Shown here: positions 12,801 to 24,042 of the stretch, in pieces
Position numbering within the stretch: the stretch's first letter is position 1
Layout of the letters: each line of letters starts with the position of its first letter
DNA from: Callipepla californica brunnescens
Lineage: Eukaryota > Chordata > Aves > Galliformes > Odontophoridae
Length of the DNA: 64,000 nt
Direction: 5' to 3'
Assembly (NCBI GenBank): GCA_023055505.1
Contig: JALIRH010000026.1
Coordinates: 10,245,591-10,309,590 of the forward strand
The notes under the pieces: model-generated
Database searches by the model: none
Seen by the model: only the letters and a program-made list of their open reading frames with translations
What the model was told of the DNA's origin: nothing
Position numbers and translations under genes: made by a program

Positions 12801-14739
12801 TGCAGAATATACTAAACAAAGATCTTCTAGAGAAGCAAGGGAATTCAACACAGCCATCCTCACAGCATTAGAAATGTCAATGCATTAAGCTGTTAACAAT
12901 GGCTACTGGAAAGAAAAAAAGTAGTTTACCACTGATTTAACAAGCAACACTTTGTTAAGCTGACATTCAGAGCCACTTTCATGTTACAAATAAAGCCACC
13001 TGCAAAACTTCTACACTACTAATTTTGAGCCTGCAACACTTTACTCAGAAGAACTGCACCTTAAAGACCCTAACTGAACAACAAGAGGCCAAGAAAGATT
13101 CTCTTTCTTTCTTAAGCACCAAAGTTAAGAACAGCATCAAATTGAGAACACTGAGGAAAAAAAGAAAAGTTTTCTTTTTTTAATTTTTATTTTTTCATTT
13201 TTAACCTTAAGTTGAAACTGAAGTCCCCAGAGGTCTCAAATGGATGTGGTTACTAGATTGGCCAAATCCTATTAAAGACAAAGTGGAACATCCGTTTTGC
13301 TATCAACTGTCTATGCAATGAGCTTCCTTCTGGAAAAAAAAAATCAGCCCTGCTTTCATCAGATCCAAGCAGCTTCGAAAGCTTAACCTGAAACAATCCA
13401 AGTGTGATGAAATTAAAACACACAGATCACTCCAAACATCTGCAAGGACACACGACAGCGTGTTTTACAGCCAATACAGAACTGGCTGCATTCACTGAAG
13501 TAACTTACATTTAACCTCCGTTATACTGATGTTACATTAAATTTCAAACTTTTTCTATCTGACAAAATAGAAACTGCTAGAACAGGCTTTTTTCTGGCAC
13601 TATTATTCCTCACTATCCATTCTATTGCAATTATAAAACATAACTACAAATCTTGGGTCACATTATGTAACTTCACAAGATTAGTGCTTAAAGACTGACA
13701 GACTAAGAATTTCAGGATTCTGAACTACATGAAGCGACAAATGCAGAGGTCTGGCCTACCAATTAAATATATATCATGGAACAATACCTTAACTTGGAAG
13801 CCAACGGTAACAGGAGTAGTTAGCAAGTAAAGATGGAAGACAATTACTGAATAATATAAGCTTCTCAGAATTAAAAATGGCAAAAACATATATTTGACTG
13901 ATGGAAAGATCTAACATAAGGTTTAAAACAAGGAATACTGACAACAACATGGAATGAATAGATTAATTTGTACGAATTGGAGTTCAAAATTGCTGTTTCA
14001 TTTGGATTAAAACATGAGAATGAACAATGTTGGCTTTTGTCTGTTTCCAAGAAATATGCTTCCAGGTTACTGCTGATGGAGTATCAGAGTCGTGATAATG
14101 TTGTGTTTTTGTTATAAGCCATCTAAGACAGAGCTGCGTAAATAATTCTGAAGAGTCTCAGCATTACAAGTTTGGTGGATATATCCGTAGCAGCTGTTTT
14201 TTCCTAAAGGATATGATTGAATTACCTTCCTCATCACGGCTCTTTTGTCTGATCGGCCGAGTTATTCGAAGCCTGATTGAGAAACCTACGGCTCAGCTAC
14301 CCTTCAGACACGAGAAACGTTCACAAGTACACATTTTGTAGGTCATCACCTTGCATTCTAGCTTGCGCGGAATAACGCCTGTGCGCACACACGCACAAAA
14401 ATAAATAAATAAAAAGAAAAAGCAGCACTGAGACATAAATGACATTAAAAAAGTCAAAAAAACAAAAAGCGCCATGAACTCATTTAACCGCGAGAGGAGC
14501 ACAAGAAGCAAAAGCCCTCTCCCTATCGCTTCTCACCGAGCTCAGCCGACTCCGCGTTGCCCCCCTAAGTTCCCTTCGCGTCCTGGCCCCAGTCCAGCGA
14601 GGACGCGCTCGACCCGGCCCCACCGGGCCACGGGCCCCGACGTGCGGCCCGACGGAGCCCTCCCCCCGCTCCGAGCACCGCAACTGCGGAGCCCGGCCCC
14701 TCCCCGCCCGCCGCGCTAGGCCCCGCGCAGGCCGCTCAC
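9824..14739 (-). other. SEC24B: SEC24B intron 1
   Basis: This 4.9-kb first intron is AT-rich in its body and rises steeply in GC over the last 250 bases next to exon 1. It contains only short simple tracts, for example TTTA units at 12772-12793 and AAAT units near 14398-14416. I see no second coding exon and no clear mobile element. Confidence 0.8.
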
Positions 14740-14860
14740 CGTTCTGGCAGCGCGGCGCAGAGCCCTGAGGGGCCGCGGCCTCCCGGGACCCACCGGGCCC
14801 GCCCGAGTAAGCGGCGCCGGCACCAGCGGGCCGCGGCGGCAGCCCGGCGGGCGCAGACAT
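14740..14860 (-). CDS. SEC24B: SEC24B coding exon 1 (N-terminus of COPII coat subunit)
   Basis: This exon encodes the first 40 residues plus one base of SEC24B, a COPII inner-coat protein that binds SEC23 and picks cargo at ER exit sites. The ATG at 14860-14858 is followed by MSAPAG, which I recognise as the mammalian SEC24B start; the rest is Pro/Ala/Gly-rich and ends CQN. The context is gccATG, with G at -3. The donor reads ccagaacg|gtgag, with GT at 14739-14738, leaving phase 1, which joins exon 2 exactly to give the family's QNGP junction. The frame stays open upstream for 17 codons to a GTG at 14911, but with no ATG, so the annotated start is preferred. The exon lies inside a CpG island. 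The gene name is from recognition of the protein family, not a search. Confidence 0.9.
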
Positions 14861-14978
14861 GGCTTCTGGCGGCGCTTCCTCGTTCCCGAGCCGCTCCTGA
14901 TCCGCTCCCACCGCGGCCGGGGGACACCAGCGGGCGGAAGGCGGCGGCCGCCCCAGGGCCGGTCACGCCTCCGCCCAC

Positions 14979-14993
14979 AGCGCCCCCTGGCGG
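14979..14993 (-). promoter_or_regulatory. CTCF-type binding motif at the SEC24B promoter
   Basis: The plus strand reads AGCGCCCCCTGGCGG. On the minus strand this gives CCGCCAGGGGGCGC, which agrees with the vertebrate CTCF consensus CCASYAGRKGGCRS at 13 of 14 positions. It lies about 120 bp upstream of the SEC24B ATG. Binding is inferred from the motif only. Confidence 0.55.
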
Positions 14994-15439
14994 GGCCTCC
15001 ACGCGCCCCGAGCGCGCCTGGCGCCGACGCGCTGACAGAACGGCCCCCGGTGAAGCAGAGCTTGTCGCTCTCCGTGCAAACAACGGAGTCTGTAGTTCTA
15101 AATGCAGTTGGTGAGCCTCGCCTGCTCGCTGCTGCCAAAGGGGCTCCATCCAGTTCCGCGCTCCCCACAAGGGAGCGCTGAGCCGTGTGTTGCTGTGCCA
15201 GACGTCGCCCGCTGCTCCCTCAGATGCTACTCATGCTCTTGCATTTGGGCTGCACCATCCTAGCGGTCTCAGTATCCATCTTAAAGACAGAGGCCAACAG
15301 TCTTCAGTCGCTTTTACTTGTCACAGTGCTTGGCAACTCCCGCCCCTTTTGTGTGCTGCTCTTCCTGCTAGTTGATATCCACTCAAGGTCTTACTCTGAT
15401 CTGTGATTCTATGCCTTGAATGAGAACAGCTTAAGTTTG

Positions 15440-15533
15440 ATCACCCAGTCACTGGTTCTGATTGCCTCCCACCAGATCAAGCTGTGCAGGGCCCCACCCA
15501 GCCTGGCCCTGAGCGCCTCCAGGGACAGGAAAG
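15440..15533 (-). mobile_element. CR1 LINE fragment, reversed
   Basis: A short reversed CR1 piece. The plus strand reads gattgcctcccaccagatca, gccccacccagcctggccct and gcgcctccagggacagg, which is the complement of the CR1 'cctggaggc...ggccaggctgg' region. It has no 3' terminal repeat and both ends are eroded. It is the first repeat upstream of the SEC24B CpG island. Confidence 0.65.
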
Positions 15534-16984
15534 CATGTGTAATATCCTTAAATATTGAAGAAACTAATTCAAGCAGTTCAAGAGTTACTGAGCCTGCACA
15601 CCTGGAACGCTGTGCTGAGCCATGTTGCGCAGGCCTCCATTAAAACTTTGACACTGTTGGATCAGTCTCTAAGAATGGTTTCTATGTTTTAAAGAAATAC
15701 AGCAAGAAACAGTGGGCTCAGAATGCAGCACGATGCAGGTGAGCTATTAAAAACCTAACTCCTTAAGATACCAAAGGATTGAGTGACATGGAAGTTATGT
15801 GATATTGCTGCAGCTGAAGGGCTCTAAAGCACATTAGACAAACACACTGAGAACCCCATTGCCATCCAGCTTTGGTGCAAGTAACTTCTTGGAGATCCTC
15901 CCAGGGCTACGTTGCTATGATCGGATCAAGTTCTACTTATCAAGCCTGTTCTCTAGAAACCATCCTCCACCCCCAGGAAGTATTTTATATGAATTATACT
16001 ATAGTAAAATTCTTCAAAAAGTGAGGACAACTGCTTTGTTGTTTTTTTCATCATTGGTACTGTTTTAGAAGGTGTATGAGTGCTTCATTATTCTACTGCT
16101 GTTCTTTGGCACACGTGAAACTGTATTTTAACAAAGACATTCCCTTTCCAGAGAATTGTTTCTCTAAGTACCTAAAGGTGATGCATCACCACAAACATAT
16201 TTGATATCATGACCTATTTGAAAAAAACAAACAAAACAAAAACACAGTACCCACTTTAATACTCCAGCATGGGATCAAGCACAAGAGAATATATTCCATT
16301 GTGGTAATATATCATGCTAGAAGCAAGAAGAGGTAACTGGGATTCTTCCTGTTGATCTGAATACTTTTGCAATCCTTTTACATGGATTAATTATTTACTT
16401 CATACAAACAACCATTACAAGGTGCTTAAATCCTTGCATTCCTAGGAAATCCTGATGTGTTGGCAGATAAAATGCAAACCCCTAATGGAAGCTTACCACA
16501 AACTCAAATCCATTTATTTCATGTTTTCTAATTTATAATGAAACCAAATGCATTAGCAAGGACTGAGTTTTAAAGTATACAATGAATGCTATCATGTATC
16601 AAATAACTCACAAACCAGCTTACCAAGGCTGTCACTTCTGCCTAGTTTAATAACAAGCTTATAGAAGTTCCAAATTCTTTAAGCTTCCAGTGAGTGAGAA
16701 AATGGCTGTACAAATTCTATCTAGTTAAGCAAAAAATATGAGAAAGCCATTATCAAATCTTACCCATTAGTGATTCCAGGATATTCATTGCTTGTTTTCT
16801 ATCATTTTGCTCTGAAGTTCTCTAACTGTACATATCAGCAGAACTCTTAACCTCTATTTAAAACTATACAAATATGTCAATAATTGTGTACCAATATGTT
16901 AACTACTATGCCTAAAGATACAATTCTACAGCTCTAAGCAATTTTACATAGTAGTCAGAATAATTATATTTTAGTATAGAAATT
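15534..16984. other. Intergenic, nothing recognised
   Basis: AT-rich spacer between SEC24B and COL25A1. The short open frames show no domain, splice structure or similarity I recognise. Confidence 0.6.
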
Positions 16985-16999
16985 TCAAGCCACCGGTAA

Positions 17000-17480
17000 G
17001 AAAGGTTTATATACTCTTTTTGCCAGGTGATGAGGCTTAATTACTGTAGCAGAAATGCCACAGCCACAATCAGTGATTGAGCACCTGGTGGGAGGGAAGG
17101 CCAATCCAGGGGAGCTCAGGTGTATGCAATGAACCTGAGTAGCCGGAAGGGGTGGAGCTAGGACCTGTCCCTTCCCAGACCTCATTTAAGGGTTGGCAGG
17201 GATCAGTTGAGAGTATCTCTTAATAGGGATCCTTGTCTATTGGGGTGTGTGGTTATCTATGTAAGCAATGTTTTTCTTTGGCTGATGTGTTTGTGCTGGT
17301 TTTCATTTTCTGTGGTCAAGTTCTGTATTGTTCTGTATTGTTTTGCTGTTACTGTGGTGTGGTGTTTTCTATTCTTTTATTGTATTGTAATTCCTGATAA
17401 ACTCACTTCAATCTCTCAAGCAGTAGGCCTTGCACTGTTACTAAAGGATTTTTCTGTCATTTGAGTTTCTGTCATTTGAG
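17000..17480 (+). mobile_element. Candidate LTR-like interspersed repeat
   Basis: This block differs from its flanks. It has a GC-richer first half with a TATA-like catttaagg near 17185, then T-rich sequence with repeated ttctgtattg words, then cctgataaactcacttcaat. It ends in a perfect tandem 15-mer, TTTCTGTCATTTGAG at 17451-17465 and 17466-17480. The promoter-then-poly(A)-region order is like an LTR (U3-R-U5), but I did not find clear TG...CA ends, a target-site duplication or internal retroviral genes. It may instead be another old repeat family. Confidence 0.35.
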
Positions 17481-20400
17481 TTTGTGGAGGTAAAGCATTT
17501 GAGTGTATTTGTTACTTGTAAAAGGGATAATAAATGTCCAAATCTAAGCTGTAAGAGCTATGCTTGGGAGGAGGAAAAGCCAGGAATAAATATTTCGAAC
17601 AGAGTTTAACGTATCTCTTGACTTGTTTTGAGATTAAGCCCAGTTGTTTCTAGTTGCTCAGAAGCAGAGTACTAAAACTAGGAGCTTTTAATATTTTTGT
17701 CATTAATTTTTAAACTTTTAATCATTATAGTTTAATGAATTTCTGATTATTCTTTTTCTCTTCTTATAGGAAGTGTGCTACTTCAGTGCAAGGAAGAGAG
17801 CCTTGTGTTTTCACAGTGAGAACCTTAAGACTGTGTTCTTGTGGTACCATCTGGGTGACTTACTTGTAATCACCATTCTACCATTGTTTTCTACTGTGGT
17901 GAAGATAAATTAAGGTCCTTTAATTCTACGATATGTGCCTCTGCTTGGTTCAGCTCTGCATGTGACTGAAGGTTAAGTCCTTGGATCCACTGGGTGAGTT
18001 TTGTGTTATGTGCACTTAATGTGTAGTTGTCTAATTAGTGTAGGGGGCCCAGGGTGGTTGTGCTGCATTTTAAATAAGAAGCATTCCGAGGTCTAAAACT
18101 TTAGGAAGAGAAATCGGTTGTGGTGCAGATCAACTACCTTATGGATGTGAAGGTTTTAATTTTAACGTGGTTTATTTTCTTAAGTAATACTACTTCTCTC
18201 CAGCTGAGGGCAGGAAGGAGAAAAGAGTCATCATTTTCAATTAAAAAAGGAAAACTGCCTGTTTAACCTCTGGTGCTTCTGTATTTGTGGTTGGGCGTGG
18301 CTTACAGGCAGTGGAGTGTGATTGCTGGGGCTATTATCACTCTCAGGCCACCTTGAGACTCTAGAATATAATTTTGTTTCCTCAGAGTGGGGCTTCTTTC
18401 TGTCCTTTTGAAGCTCTTAACATTTTATGATTGAGTACGTAATTCTGAGTGGTGCTTAACTTTATTTTGTTTTCTGGGTATTTGTACCTGCACTGGAAAA
18501 GGCTTAGAAAGCAATGGCATCTGCTTGCTGATGTTTTCACCAGCTCTCAAGAGACTTACTTGAGTGTTTTATGCAGAAGATATGTTTACTTGGACTTACT
18601 ACTAGATAAAGGGGACTGTCACTGCCTTTGTCATGATGGTTGTACTCTGGGCACCTTTGACTATGGTAGCATCAACAACAGTTTGGCTGTAGTATTATCT
18701 TAAGGTGGCTGTGAATGACAGAATAGTTTTGCGGAGCTTGAAGCCGTAGAAAAATCTAACTGTTACATCTGATAATTGCTGGCTATGGCACATATTAGAC
18801 TGTCTGTTAGGTCAGCCACAAGACTAAAAGTCAGAGTGGTTATTCTGTCTTTCAAGTTAATTATGGGTCTCCTGTGTTTAAATGCTACTCTTTGATTTCT
18901 ATAATACCTCTTCAAATCAGGAGATATGAAATTCTTAACTAGATTCTCCTGCCAGGCAGTTATGCCTGGTAAGCCTCTTGAGTATGCAGTGCAGGAAAAT
19001 AAATGTATCTATATCTATACTGTAATACTCCTTAGTGGTTTCATCAGCTGCACAGTTCAGTCCCCAGCTTTAGTGCAAAGAAATCACTAGACGTGTTGTG
19101 GTTAAGTGAACCTGCAAGTCAACTATATCCAGAGTTCTAAATATTCTCATGGGTTTTGTATGAAGGGCAATTTGAGGCACAAGATTCTGTGTTATCTTAG
19201 AAGATGGATAAACAAAAGCAAGAGAACCTGGGGTCTTTTTGTCCTGTGTAGCATGCTGTGATCCAAGCAGACTGAGCTTAAGCTCGTGAAAGCTTTTCAG
19301 TTTTGAGCTATTAAAGTTTTATGCTTTTCTGGTAACTTTTATAAGTCCTGTTAAACTAATAAACCCCTGAAAGATCTGTTGCTCTCTGGCAGTTTGATAT
19401 TTTATAGGCTTTCCACTAAGATGGAGCAGTGACTTGTTTAAAACTTTGCTGCTCCCTTCTTTCTCTGGTGGCTCCAGATGTGCTGCTTGCCCTCATGGCT
19501 AATCTTGTCTTTACTTTTAAAAACAGCAATGTGGTGGAAATACGTCAGCCTGTATCTGAAAGTAGTTTTTCTGGAAGTTTAAGTTACTGGTCCCCTCTGT
19601 ATCTTGACATGTGCACTGTAAAATCCACAGACCTAAATCAGAGGATGGTTCCTTCTCTACAGCATGTGACTGTACAGGCACTACTGTGTGTATACACTGC
19701 AGGTTTGGAGCAGCTCAGTTGCATGGTAAAGGCATTGCCCTCAAAGGGGGGCTCTCATATGAATGGAGGTAGTAAGATAAGCCTGTATCACCTGTAGATC
19801 AAACCATCCAAACTGAAATAGAAGGTAATGAAACCATTCAAGCACAATTAAACGTACCATGCTTTAGCAGTATGTGGGAAGCGTGTTATGTTAATTAAAT
19901 ATTATGCATTAAATATAAAGCTCAGATCTTGCACTGACTGCCTTGTCCTCTGATATGAGGCTTGCTATGGATGGGCACACAACATTTCACTCTAGTTAGC
20001 AAAAGCATTACTTAAAGGTATAGTGGTAAATAATGCATTCTTGCAGTGCATTTGTATACTCATGGTACCCTATCAACTGCTACTTAATTAAGGTCATACT
20101 TATTAATGAGTGAATGTGCACTGTTTTCAACCAAGGTGACATAGCTTTCACTGTAAATAAATGCAGTTGGTAGGAATGTAATGTAATGGTGGAATGTGTT
20201 TATATGACATGCACACATGAACTGGGATGTTTACTTGTGAGAAAACAGTAATGTCATTGTCAAATGAATAATAACTAACAGTATTAATGTGGGAAGGAAT
20301 ATCTGTTTTAGGTCTTTTCAGGTATTGAAATAGCCCATTTGGAAAAAAAATTTTGGTGTTTTTACTTGTTCTGACAGCCTTACTAGTCTCAATCTTGTAA

Positions 20401-23400
20401 CTGTTTTAGCTATGGCTTATTACCTATTATAACTTCCCAGCAGCTGCCTCTTAATTTACTTTTGTTTTATTTTGTGTGTGAATTAACTTTATTTTTACAC
20501 CCTGATTTGTGTTGAATTAAGCAGTGGTACCATAGTTTCAAATTCCTCTTAAGCAAGTGGGAGTAGAGTAGCAGTACTTTTTAAAGTACATCTTTTGCTA
20601 ACACTGCAGTGCTTACTGTCCAGCAACAGAAAATAGAAGAAATAATAGAAGTGCTTGCATGAAAATTGGCACTATGTTAGAAAAATATATTGATGTGTAA
20701 AGATCCATTTTTGGTGTGGTGCTTTTGCTTTAAACAGTATAGTTTTCTCTATTTAAGAGCAGCCTGTGCTGAGGTTTCACCTTGCACTGGAAATAGCATC
20801 AGAGCAAGTCACACTTTCAGAAGTGAAGGTAAAGCTTTTTCTTTATGTAAGAACATGTGTCATGGTCTATGGAACTATTTCTCAGTAGGTGTCTGCTCTG
20901 AGTTAGGACAGAAAGACTGCTGTTTCTTAATCTGTGCTGTGAGACATCCCTGGTTTTAATCCCCCTCTGTGCTGGCAGTTTGTCTATGGTGAAGTGTGAC
21001 TGAGAATCAGCTGCAGAAGTGCCCCTGCACTGAGCTCTTGGAGCTGAGTCCCCTGCAAGGGCTGTGCCAGGACAGCGTTTTCCTGTTTTCACTCTTGCTT
21101 TGTCTTATGATGCTTCAAAGTGCTTTTCCTGGGGCAAGCAGAACTTTTTTAGAATGTTAAGAACAGAGCTGCAAATTTATGTGTTTCACTTTTCTCAAAG
21201 CTAAATTCTGTCCTCAGCTGTCTCTTTGGAGGTCCTTGGACCTCTGCCTTTAGATGTGTAACTAAGATCCCCAGCTCAGGAACATGTCTAGAAGTAGGTG
21301 AGCATTTGATGGCAAGTTACTTACAACCTGAGAAGAAAGCAGCTCTAGATTGACACCATTTGGAAGGCTAAGTGGATGCTTTCAGTTTCATAAATGGTTT
21401 TTTTAGCACTTTTGACAGTTGTAGAATATAACGCATGACATGTAACTAGATTTTATGGCTTCTGTCACTCCTTTTTTTTCCTCAGTGTCAAAATGCTTTC
21501 CATGACTCCAATAGCAGACATTTTTCTTATTAAAATATTAATTATTGAAGTATTTATTTTCACATTTAAACCAGTATTCTGCTTCAGTAACATGCCCAGA
21601 GCTAATCCTCTTTACATGCCTTCTACGTTAAAGATAAGTAAATCCAAATGTCATTTTTGAAGGCAAAATACACAGAGAGTAGTCAGCTGGACAGGCATCC
21701 TTCTCCTAATTTGATTGTTTGTAAGAGTATTACATTTATAGGTGGTAAATTAATGCCATGTGGTCTGAGGTGTGTGGAACTGGGAGCTCTCTCATTCAAC
21801 CCTGGAGTGTCTGGAGCTGTTCAGGAAGTGCAAACATGTAGTAGTGTACTGCTATTTTCTTTCCAGCTCTGGGCTAGGCTTGAACAGAATGATCAGGGTT
21901 AAGTTTACTCTTCATGTGTGGAGTTTTGTGCTGTTGCTTGTGATAGATGTCACAGCTTCTACTCTTGTTTGCTTTTTCCATACCAGGATTGTGTCACAGA
22001 GCTGAACCTCCCCCTTATGCTTGCAGAACAGAGAGTGATACAATGGGCCTCTTTCCTTAGAGATCTGTGAGCATCTAGGAAGCCTGAATTCCAAGTATTT
22101 TATTTTACTATTTCCTGAGTAAACACATTAATGATCTGTCTGAGCATAGAGGAGAATATAAATAAATTGGCCCCTGAAAATAGCAGCGGACACTGGCATT
22201 TTGCATCTGTGGGAGCTGTAACGAAGAAACATTCTGTTAACTTCAGACACTAATCCTTCACTGAGATTCACAGTTCAGGTGCCTTTCTGTTGTGGATTTT
22301 AACTAGAAAAGGCAGGTTTTCAACAAATGCCAGAGACTAATTTTAAGGTTTTTGAAAGTGTTTATTTAAATCAGATCTCTTATTTTCAGAATTTAAGAAA
22401 TGTGACTTTGTGGACTTTTTTTACTTTTTTCCATTAGTCTATAGCTTGTCTGAGGCACTGTATGATACAGTTACATTGCTGACAGTGAAATAATAGAGAA
22501 CTGCTGGTAAGTGCCACATCTGAGATAATAGCAGCAGAGGAGCTTTTACTTGCCTAGGTTGCCAGATTTCACAATACTTCTTTGAAAACTGATTCTTCTG
22601 CCATCTCTGTGGCAGCTTCTTCATACTTCATGAGTCCCTCAGAGACTATCTTGGGCCCTTTGTGCCACTGCAGTATTTTCTTTGGGCTTCTTTGAAGAGA
22701 AATAAGAGAACCAGATTAGGTTTCAATGGGAGAACACAATACAGATGAGCAAAAGAGCCTTGAGGAGAGAGATAGAAGGGGGAATGCAGGGAGTGCTGCT
22801 AGTCTTAGACTTCAAAATCACGTTAACTGCATGCAAATGTGATTTTATATACAATATACAATTTATATACAATGAAGCAGATCAAAACAGGTATGAAACA
22901 GAAAATGAAATATGCAGGAGTCTTCTGAAATAAACAGACCAGAGTAAGTTGGATGTTACTTCTGTTTTTCTTACTGTTGCTGCTAGAATACTTTGAGCTT
23001 GCAGCTCAGTCACATGTAGTGATGAAAGCACAGATATCTCAACCAGAATGAGGAATGAATTAGGTGGGCAAGTTCCTTTCTGAATAATGAACTTGTCTGG
23101 AGTCAAAGTGCTAAAACATGTGCCTTGAGATTTAATCTTCCTCTTTTAGAGGAGCAAAGCAGGTGCTTAAGGTGCCCTGAGTAGTAATTGTGTGTTGAAT
23201 GTGGGTCTCTTGTGCTGTGCTCAGAGCTGAATGTAGCTGAAGAGAATTTGGTGGGTGTTCAGCAACTCGGGATTGTCTCTTTTGTGAGTATTGAGAAGGT
23301 GGTGCATGGTTCTTCTCACACCAATGAGCCCAGCTCCTGTCTGGTAGCTGATGATTAGAGCTTAAGTGTTGGCAGGGTGTGTGATTTCCCTATGAAATCC

Positions 23401-23839
23401 TCTCTAACCTATTTGCTGGAAGTACTGAAGTGTGCTCCCAGGTCTTTATTAGTTGTTGGCCATCTAGAAATTATATGTATTACCCCTATATTTTCTCACA
23501 AGCCTTTTTTTGTCAGATAATGCAGATAAGTTCTGTTATAAACCGTGTATAAAGGAAGTAGGTAGCTTTTCCATTCTTGCTGCTTGTGGCATTACCCTGC
23601 TATAACCTAGTGCAAAATGAGACCTGATATCTGATTTGAAGGTTTGAAGAAAATTTTCCCACCAAGGGCAATTGGAAAGGGTCACTCAGCAAAACTCACC
23701 CTGCCTTCCTCATCATCAGCTGGGAGGTGTGATGGCCCTCATGTTGCCAGAACTTTTTGGAGCTCAGGTGGGAGCCTTCTGTTGAAAAGTGCTGCTGTGT
23801 ACTGTAGTAATTATGTCTGAGCCCTTCTTAAAGTTGGGA
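17481..23839. other. Intergenic, nothing recognised
   Basis: AT-rich spacer of 6.4 kb. The longest plus-strand open frame (19429-19797) has no recognisable domain. No RNA gene, CpG island or clear repeat copy was seen. Confidence 0.6.
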
Positions 23840-24042
23840 GGTTTAGTTTGGATACAAGATATTTCTTTCTGACAATGGTGGGGCAACTGGTACAGGTTGC
23901 CCAGAGAGGTGGTGGATGCTCTGGGTCCAGCTGAAGGGGCTATGAGCACCTGATGGAGCAGTAGGTGTCCATGCTCATTGCAGAGCAGTTGGTCTAGATG
24001 GCCTTTAAGGATTCTTTCCAACTCAAATGGTTCTATGATTCT
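23840..24042 (+). mobile_element. CR1 LINE 3' fragment
   Basis: A 5'-truncated CR1 copy. It contains caactggtacaggttgccca, a diverged middle, gagcagttggtctagatggc and the 3' end ccaactcaaatggttctatg followed by attct. It is non-coding. Confidence 0.88.

Larger units (their letters stand above)
14480..15060 (-). promoter_or_regulatory. SEC24B: CpG-island promoter of SEC24B
   Basis: A sharp block of high GC with many CpGs surrounds SEC24B exon 1; the flanking DNA is AT-rich on both sides. It holds several GC-box-like CCGCCC words (near 14951 and 14971), an ETS-like CGGAAG near 14935 and a CTCF-like motif. No TATA box is seen upstream of the ATG. This suggests a housekeeping, TATA-less promoter with the start site between 14861 and about 15060; the exact start cannot be read from the sequence. 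Confidence 0.75.

Noticed and set aside
14474..15170. Several long open frames on both strands in the SEC24B CpG island
   Set aside because: High GC removes stop codons. Apart from exon 1 they show no family similarity and no splice logic.
15385..15415. Isolated 'gattctatg' word as another CR1 3' end
   Set aside because: Only about ten bases match and the expected upstream CR1 blocks are missing.
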